Position numbers and translations under genes: made by a program. Below the pieces are notes generated by a model, which was not told the origin of the DNA, made no database searches, and saw only the letters and a list, made by a program, of their open reading frames with translations. This document shows positions 59,029-64,000 of a stretch of DNA of 64,000 nt, piece after piece. The DNA comes from Parabacteroides distasonis ATCC 8503 (lineage in GTDB: Bacteria; Bacteroidota; Bacteroidia; Bacteroidales; Tannerellaceae). The stretch is from positions 2,509,501-2,573,500 of the forward strand of contig NC_009615.1 in assembly GCF_000012845.1 (NCBI RefSeq), in the 5' to 3' direction. How positions within the stretch are numbered: position 1 is the stretch's first letter; every line of letters starts with the position of its first letter.

Positions 59029-61305
59029 TTATTCCAACGAGAAAGAATAGGGGCGATCACTATCCTGAGTACCTCGCTGTTTATTAGGGGTATCGCTCAT
59101 TTGGTATTGAATTTTCGCACCACCTAGCAACTGCTCGTGTGTCAAGAAATTGCGGGTATATGTCTTGCCGTTTACTTTCATACCCTTGATGTAACGGTTC
59201 TCCCGATCAGCCTTGTCCGCTTGGATCAACACCTGCTTTCCGTTATCCAGATGGAGTTTTACGGATTTGAACAAAGGGGTACCTAATACATATTGGTCGG
59301 TACCCGGACATACGGTATAGAAGCCTAAGGCAGAGAATACATACCATGCGGAAGTCTGTCCGTTATCCTCATCGCCGCAATAACCATCCGCCTCAGCGGT
59401 ATAGAGCTTATGCATGATCTCGCGCACCCAGTATTGGGCTTTCCAAGGCTCGCCGGAATAGTTGTATAGATACACCATATGCTGGATGGGTTGGTTGCCA
59501 TGGGCGTATTGTCCCATGTTCATTACTTGCATCTCACGCATCTCATGGATCATACCGCGGCTATCCATACCCAAACGACTAGGCATCTTGAAGACGGAAT
59601 CCATCATATGATTGAATTCCTTCTTTCCTCCCATTAAGTCGATCAGGCCTTGCGGGTCGTGGAAAACACAGAAACTCCAATGCCAGCTGTTTCCCTCGCA
59701 GAAATCACGGCTCCAGTCCGTACCTTTAAAAGTCGGATTGAACTCGCCCTTATCAGAGCGTCCGACCATCAACTTATATTTTGGGTCGTACACATTCTTA
59801 TAGTTGTTAGCCCGTTGCTTGAAGATATCGATCTCGCTTGCCGGCTTGCCAAGTTTTTTGCCCAAGGTATAAATCGTCCAGTCATTATAAGCATATTCCA
59901 AGGTACGAGCCACGTTTTGTCCGATACCGATATTATTCGGTACATAACCCAGTTTATTATACTCCTCGTAAGCGACACGACCGGAAGCCGTTCTCGGCAG
60001 TTGGCTATTCGCGTCATGCTTCAAGGCTTCCCAAAGCGTCTCGATATCGTATCCTCTCAAGCCTTTGATATAAGCGTCAGCTACCACGGAAGCGGAGTTA
60101 TTGCCGACCATGCAATCCCGGTGGCCCGGACTTGCCCATTCCGGCAAGAAACCGCTCTCTTTATAAGCGTTCACCAAACCTTCCTGCATCTTTTGGTTCA
60201 TCTCCGGATACATCAGGTTCAAGAAGGGGAAAAGACAGCGGAATGTATCCCAGAAACCGGTATCGGTAAACATATAGCCCGGCAAGACCTCACCGTTATA
60301 AGGGCTATAATGCATGACTTGCCCTTTGGCATCGATCTCATAGAAGCTACGGGGGAAAAGCAAGGAACGATACAAGCAAGAATAGAAAGTACGCAAGTTA
60401 TCGATGTTCGTATCCTCTACCTCGATCTTACCTAATTCCCGGTTCCAGATTTCCTTCCCTTTGGTCACTAGCTGATCGAAACCAGTATCTCCCACCTCAC
60501 GCAAGTTTAACTCGGCCTGCTCGGTGCTGATGAAAGAAGAAGCCACATTGGCATGCACCACCTCGCCGGCCTTTGTCTCAAAACCGATGATAGCGCCGGC
60601 ATGGTTTGTCTTCACCTCCGACTCATCCAACTGGATCGCCCCGTTCTTAACCGTAGAGGAGAACGTGAATGGCTTATCGAATTGGATCACGAAATAATTC
60701 TTGAAGTTACGGGGAACACCGCCCGTGTTCTTCGTGGAATAACCGATGATCTTACGTTCCGCAGGCAATACCTTTATATAAGAGCCTTTATCGAAAGCGT
60801 CGATGACGATATACGCTTTCTTGGTTTCCGGGAATGTAAAGCGGAACTTAGCCGCACGTTCCGTCGGAACCAACTCGGTAGTCACGTCATGATCGGCCAG
60901 ATAGACCTTATAATAATAAGGTGTAGCTACTTCCCCTTTGTGAGAGAACCAGCTAGCCCGTTTCTCCTCGTCGAAGACCAAGCCTTCGGTAGTAGGCATA
61001 ATGGAGAACTGCCCGTAATCGTTCATCCACGGGCTCGGTTGATGGGTTTGCTTGAATCCCCGGATCTTATCCGCGTCGTAACGATAGGTCCAGCCGTTGC
61101 CCATCTCGCCGGTCTGGGGAGTCCAGAAGTTCATACCCCAAGGCATGGCCGTGGCCGGATAGGTATTTCCGGTAGATAATTCGTACTTGGATTGGGTACC
61201 GACTAACGTATTCACGTAGTCTACAGGATTCTCCACGGCGGAAAGCTGCATGCAGCAGGCTATCCCTATCGCTAAGAACCCTTGCTTGAAAAAAGATGTT
61301 TTCAT
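59029..61305 (-). CDS. GH92-family alpha-mannosidase, secreted
   Basis: 758 aa. Signal peptide MKTSFFKQGFLAIGIACCMQ. The N-terminal beta-sandwich opens with VDYVNTLVGTQSKYELSTGN; the (alpha/alpha)6 catalytic domain has FTDTGFWDTFRCLFPF, HGNQPIQHMVYLYN and CGDEDNGQTSAWYVFSALG. GH92 enzymes are Ca-dependent exo-alpha-mannosidases that trim host or yeast N-glycans. Single gene here, without SusCD neighbours. Usual length for the family. Confidence 0.93.
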   Translation of the reverse strand: MKTSFFKQGFLAIGIACCMQLSAVENPVDYVNTLVGTQSKYELSTGNTYPATAMPWGMNFWTPQTGEMGNGWTYRYDADKIRGFKQTHQPSPWMNDYGQFSIMPTTEGLVFDEEKRASWFSHKGEVATPYYYKVYLADHDVTTELVPTERAAKFRFTFPETKKAYIVIDAFDKGSYIKVLPAERKIIGYSTKNTGGVPRNFKNYFVIQFDKPFTFSSTVKNGAIQLDESEVKTNHAGAIIGFETKAGEVVHANVASSFISTEQAELNLREVGDTGFDQLVTKGKEIWNRELGKIEVEDTNIDNLRTFYSCLYRSLLFPRSFYEIDAKGQVMHYSPYNGEVLPGYMFTDTGFWDTFRCLFPFLNLMYPEMNQKMQEGLVNAYKESGFLPEWASPGHRDCMVGNNSASVVADAYIKGLRGYDIETLWEALKHDANSQLPRTASGRVAYEEYNKLGYVPNNIGIGQNVARTLEYAYNDWTIYTLGKKLGKPASEIDIFKQRANNYKNVYDPKYKLMVGRSDKGEFNPTFKGTDWSRDFCEGNSWHWSFCVFHDPQGLIDLMGGKKEFNHMMDSVFKMPSRLGMDSRGMIHEMREMQVMNMGQYAHGNQPIQHMVYLYNYSGEPWKAQYWVREIMHKLYTAEADGYCGDEDNGQTSAWYVFSALGFYTVCPGTDQYVLGTPLFKSVKLHLDNGKQVLIQADKADRENRYIKGMKVNGKTYTRNFLTHEQLLGGAKIQYQMSDTPNKQRGTQDSDRPYSFSLE

Positions 61306-61334
61306 GTTTGTATAGAATATTAATATTGTCTGTA

Positions 61335-61429
61335 TTGTAGAGACGGGGCGTGCCCCGTCTCATCCCTGCAAAATAGTAATTTAAGATATTATCAGTCTGT
61401 GGGAGACGGGGCACGCCCCGTCTCTACAA
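61335..61429. repeat. REPIN: two REP palindromes in opposite orientation
   Basis: Each has a perfect palindromic core of 22 nt (GAGACGGGGC, two bases, then its complement) and a TTGTAG tail, at 61335-61361 and 61403-61429, separated by 41 bp. This is a REP-type repeat pair common in Parabacteroides genomes. The right copy overlaps the 3' end of the acetyltransferase gene. Confidence 0.8.
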
Positions 61430-61985
61430 CTTGGTGATTGTGTAGGCGGTAACGTTGGCCGCTTTCCGGACAAGTAGCGAATCCTTCGGAGTCAAATACA
61501 AGGCGATGGCCGTACTCGCTTACCCAACCGATCTGGCGGGATGGATTTCCTACGACCAGCGCATAAGCCGGAACATCCTTCGTTACCACCGCCCCGGCAC
61601 CGATCATGGCATACCGCCCGACCGTATGTCCACAAATAATCGTAGCGTTAGCTCCGATCGAGGCCCCCTTGCCAATCACCGTCTCCTTATACTGGTCTTT
61701 CCGAGAGATAGCGCTACGCGGATTGGTTACATTTGTAAACACGCAACTAGGCCCCAAGAACACATCATCCTCGCAAATCACCCCCGTATAAATAGACACA
61801 TTGTTCTGTACCTTCACGTTATTCCCTAAGACCACGCCCGGCGATACGACTACATTCTGGCCGATATTACACGCCCTGCCAATCACGCATCCCGTCATGA
61901 TATGGGAAAAATGCCAGATATGGGTTCCTTCCCCGATCTCACAACCGGCATCGATTACCGCTGTCTCGTGCGCTTGATAACTCAT
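61392..61985 (-). CDS. Left-handed beta-helix acyltransferase (WbpD/WlbB-like)
   Basis: 197 aa hexapeptide-repeat protein: [19 protein letters not shown], then repeated I-G-x4 turns ([19 protein letters not shown]). It resembles UDP-2-acetamido-3-amino-glucuronate N-acetyltransferases used in surface-polysaccharide synthesis. The C-terminal RAPSPTD residues are encoded by the REP palindrome, which replaces the native end. No other sugar-biosynthesis genes are next to it in the window. Confidence 0.82.
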   Translation of the reverse strand: MSYQAHETAVIDAGCEIGEGTHIWHFSHIMTGCVIGRACNIGQNVVVSPGVVLGNNVKVQNNVSIYTGVICEDDVFLGPSCVFTNVTNPRSAISRKDQYKETVIGKGASIGANATIICGHTVGRYAMIGAGAVVTKDVPAYALVVGNPSRQIGWVSEYGHRLVFDSEGFATCPESGQRYRLHNHQVVETGRAPSPTD

Positions 61986-61995
61986 ATCAATCCTC

Positions 61996-62700
61996 TTATT
62001 TATAGATTAGGAAAATAGTAGGCTTCTTGCTCAGATCGGGAACTTTACCCGCCCATTCCTTGACCGGGCGAGTATGGATATACTCATCCTCACAGGTTAT
62101 ATTCGAGGCGATACACAGTTTCGTAGACGGACGGCACGTACGGATCAACTCCTCGGCCAGTTTATTATTCCGGTAAGGAGTCTCGATAAACAATTGCGTC
62201 TGATGCTCGGAATAGATCCTTCCCTCCAATTTCTTGATCGTGTTCGTTCGCTCGGAAGCATCAATCGGCAGATAACCGTGAAAAGCGAAACTCTGTCCGT
62301 TAAAGCCCGATCCCATCACCGACATCAAGATAGACGAAGGCCCCACCAACGGTACCACCGGATAATCCTTCCGTTGGGCGATAGCTACTACGTCAGCACC
62401 CGGATCAGCGATCGCCGGACAACCCGCCTCCGAGATCACGCCTACGCTCTCGCCTTTCGCCAAAGGAGCCAGATAACCAGCTACTTGTTCCGGGGAGGTA
62501 TGTTTATTCAGCTCATAAAATGTCAAGTCATCGATCACGATCCCCGGCTCCACCTTTTTCAAGAAACGGCGTGCCGTACGCACGTTTTCCACGATAAAAT
62601 GCCGGATGGATAAGATCACGTCACGGTTGTACTCTGGTAAAACACGGCGATGTTCCGTATCGCCCAAGGTAACTGGTATAAGGAAAAGAGATGCTCGCAT
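61996..62700 (-). CDS. RsmI-like SAM-dependent methyltransferase (tetrapyrrole methylase fold)
   Basis: 234 aa of the tetrapyrrole methylase superfamily: [37 protein letters not shown] (SAM loop) and [20 protein letters not shown]. It is close to RsmI, the 16S rRNA C1402 2'-O-methyltransferase, but Bacteroidales usually carry this shorter paralogue as well as RsmI, so the target is uncertain. Divergent from the rRNA m5C methyltransferase gene. It lies 10 bp upstream of the acyltransferase on the same strand. Confidence 0.82.
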   Translation of the reverse strand: MRASLFLIPVTLGDTEHRRVLPEYNRDVILSIRHFIVENVRTARRFLKKVEPGIVIDDLTFYELNKHTSPEQVAGYLAPLAKGESVGVISEAGCPAIADPGADVVAIAQRKDYPVVPLVGPSSILMSVMGSGFNGQSFAFHGYLPIDASERTNTIKKLEGRIYSEHQTQLFIETPYRNNKLAEELIRTCRPSTKLCIASNITCEDEYIHTRPVKEWAGKVPDLSKKPTIFLIYK

Positions 62701-62724
62701 ACTGTTTGTTTTCCGCGAAAGTAG

Positions 62725-62732
62725 TATTTTTG
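62725..62732 (+). promoter_or_regulatory. -7 box of the rRNA m5C methyltransferase gene
   Basis: TATTTTTG matches TAnnTTTG, 22 bp before ATG 62754. Confidence 0.55.
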
Positions 62733-62753
62733 CCGCAAACTAACAGAATAATC

Positions 62754-64000
62754 ATGGCACTTCCTATTGATTTTATTACCCGTACACGGGCTTTACTTGG
62801 CGAGGAGTTCGATCGTTTAGAGGCAGCGTTAAGCGCTGATGTTCCCGTAAGTATCCGTATCAACCCGATGAAAGGGACTCCCGCTCCCAAAGCAGGTGCT
62901 CCAGTCGCTTGGTGCGAGAGCGGTTTTTATTTGCCGGAACGGTTGTCTTTCACCTTCGATCCTCTATTCCATGCGGGGGCCTATTACGTGCAGGAAGCGT
63001 CTTCCATGTTTCTGGAACAAGCGATCAAGGCATACGTGAAAGAGCCGGTACGTTGCCTGGATTTATGCGCCGCCCCGGGTGGCAAGTCCACGCATCTGGC
63101 GAGCTTATTGCCGGATGGAAGCCTGTTAGTGAGCAATGAGGTGATCCGCAGCCGGAGTTATGTATTGGCCGAGAATATCGCTAAATGGGGCCACCCGGAC
63201 ACGATCGTTATCAATAATGACCCGGAGGAGATCGGAGAGGCATTGCCTCATCTGTTCGACGTGATCGTCACCGACGTACCTTGTTCCGGTGAGGGCATGT
63301 TCCGGAAAGATACGGATAGCACAGGCGAATGGAGCGTAGATAACGTACGGCTTTGCGCCTCCCGTGGGCGGCGCATCATCCATGATATCTGGAACGCCTT
63401 GAAACCCGGAGGTATCTTGATCTACAGTACATGTACCTATAATACGGAAGAGGATGAGGAGAACATACATTATATAATAGAGGAGCTGGGAGCCGAGGCA
63501 TTGCCTATCCCTACCCAAGAGGAATGGCAGATCACCGGCGCCCTCCGGTTTGAACATCCGGTTTACCGCTTCTTCCCGCATAAGACACGGGGCGAAGGCT
63601 TTTTCCTCGCCGCCCTCCGGAAAGCGGAAGGCGAGATCGAGGAGATTCGTGTCAAGTCCAAAGGGAAAAAAGAGCGGGGAAAAGCCGCTCCGTCCATCCC
63701 ACAGGAGGCCCGTCTGTTCCTTTCGGATGAAACTTCGTTTTCTCTCGAATGGAACGGCAGTTTCCTTCGAGCGTATCCCAAAGCCCATTCGGATCTATTT
63801 TCACTCATCAATGCCAAGCCTTTACGGGTACTTTCCGCCGGTATTTGCCTAGGAGAAGCGAAAGGGAAAGACTTTATCCCGTCTCAAGAGCTGGCTTTAA
63901 GTACTGCCTTAACTCCCAACGCATTTCCATCCGTGGAACTGGAATGGGAAGACGCTATTAAATTCTTAAAGAAAGAGGCGCTCGTCTTACCCTCCGGCAT
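62754..64000 (+). CDS. RsmF/NOL1-NOP2-Sun family rRNA (cytosine-C5) methyltransferase, 3' end outside window
   Basis: At least 415 aa from ATG 62754; the frame stays open to the window end. SAM-binding motif LDLCAAPGGKSTHLASLL near residue 104, catalytic TDVPCSGEGMFRK (Cys) and STCTYNTEEDE (second Cys) are all visible. It methylates cytosine C5 in rRNA or tRNA. The C-terminal RNA-binding part after residue 300 is partly included. Length fits the 450-480 aa usual for Bacteroidales RsmF-like proteins. Divergent from the RsmI-like gene. Confidence 0.92.
   Translation, partial: MALPIDFITRTRALLGEEFDRLEAALSADVPVSIRINPMKGTPAPKAGAPVAWCESGFYLPERLSFTFDPLFHAGAYYVQEASSMFLEQAIKAYVKEPVRCLDLCAAPGGKSTHLASLLPDGSLLVSNEVIRSRSYVLAENIAKWGHPDTIVINNDPEEIGEALPHLFDVIVTDVPCSGEGMFRKDTDSTGEWSVDNVRLCASRGRRIIHDIWNALKPGGILIYSTCTYNTEEDEENIHYIIEELGAEALPIPTQEEWQITGALRFEHPVYRFFPHKTRGEGFFLAALRKAEGEIEEIRVKSKGKKERGKAAPSIPQEARLFLSDETSFSLEWNGSFLRAYPKAHSDLFSLINAKPLRVLSAGICLGEAKGKDFIPSQELALSTALTPNAFPSVELEWEDAIKFLKKEALVLPSG

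Noticed and set aside
59650..60435. 261-codon plus-strand frame inside the GH92 gene
   Set aside because: It is antisense to GH92 catalytic motifs.

Overview
The window looks like a chromosomal segment of a gut Bacteroidales, most likely Parabacteroides (distasonis-like). The support is many TAnnTTTG-type -7 promoter boxes, Bacteroidales-only families (DUF3987, DUF6371, DUF6078, VirE/VapE helicase, GH92 and GH43 secreted enzymes), an integrase of the CTnDOT/NBU type, and a REP palindrome of the kind common in Parabacteroides. The species assignment is an inference. No rRNA, tRNA or CRISPR array was recognised.

Layout. (1) 1-5 kb: end of a mobile-element replication/accessory module (DUF3987, DUF6371) cut by an IS21-family element. 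(2) 5-12 kb and 23-29 kb: a defence operon, with a PIN-like gene, XRE regulator, type III Mod and Res, a small modification-associated protein, an SMC/DndD-like ATPase, a HerA-like ATPase, a small membrane protein, a DUF262/HNH type IV-like nuclease and a PIN nuclease. (3) 12.26-22.95 kb: a 10.7-kb integrative mobilizable element (tyrosine integrase, DUF5906 helicase, toprim primase, MobV relaxase) inserted into the SMC-like ATPase gene. Its cargo is a His-Xaa-Ser (Hxs) peptide-maturation cassette (hxsD-B-C-A) behind a long structured leader, plus a HEPN-like gene. The two halves of the ATPase gene are in the same frame and excision would restore one 688-codon ORF. (4) 29-42 kb: a decayed defence/toxin-antitoxin zone on the minus strand with a membrane protein, PD-(D/E)xK nuclease, HEPN-like protein, HipBA, AbiE, metallophosphoesterases, several gene remnants and duplicated segments. 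(5) 42-46.5 kb: DJ-1/PfpI gene, VirE/VapE helicase plus DUF6078, repeats, and a broken fic gene. (6) 46.5-64 kb: core-like genes of higher GC: nucleotidyltransferase-HEPN, zinc alcohol dehydrogenase, flavodoxin, flavin reductase, an SDR39U1-lipocalin fusion, SDR, three GNATs, GH43, RluA pseudouridine synthase, MATE exporter, GH92, acetyltransferase, RsmI-like methylase and an rRNA m5C methyltransferase running off the right edge.

How it works together. The left 42 kb is a layered accessory island: anti-phage genes, an IME nested in one of them, IS and recombination scars. The most noteworthy item is the IME-borne Hxs cassette: two radical SAM enzymes (HxsB, HxsC), HxsD and a very short secreted precursor with eight HxS triplets, preceded by five stacked RNA/DNA helices with no recognised class. 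Insertion of this IME probably silences or attenuates the type III R-M/ATPase defence system until excision, which is a testable inference.
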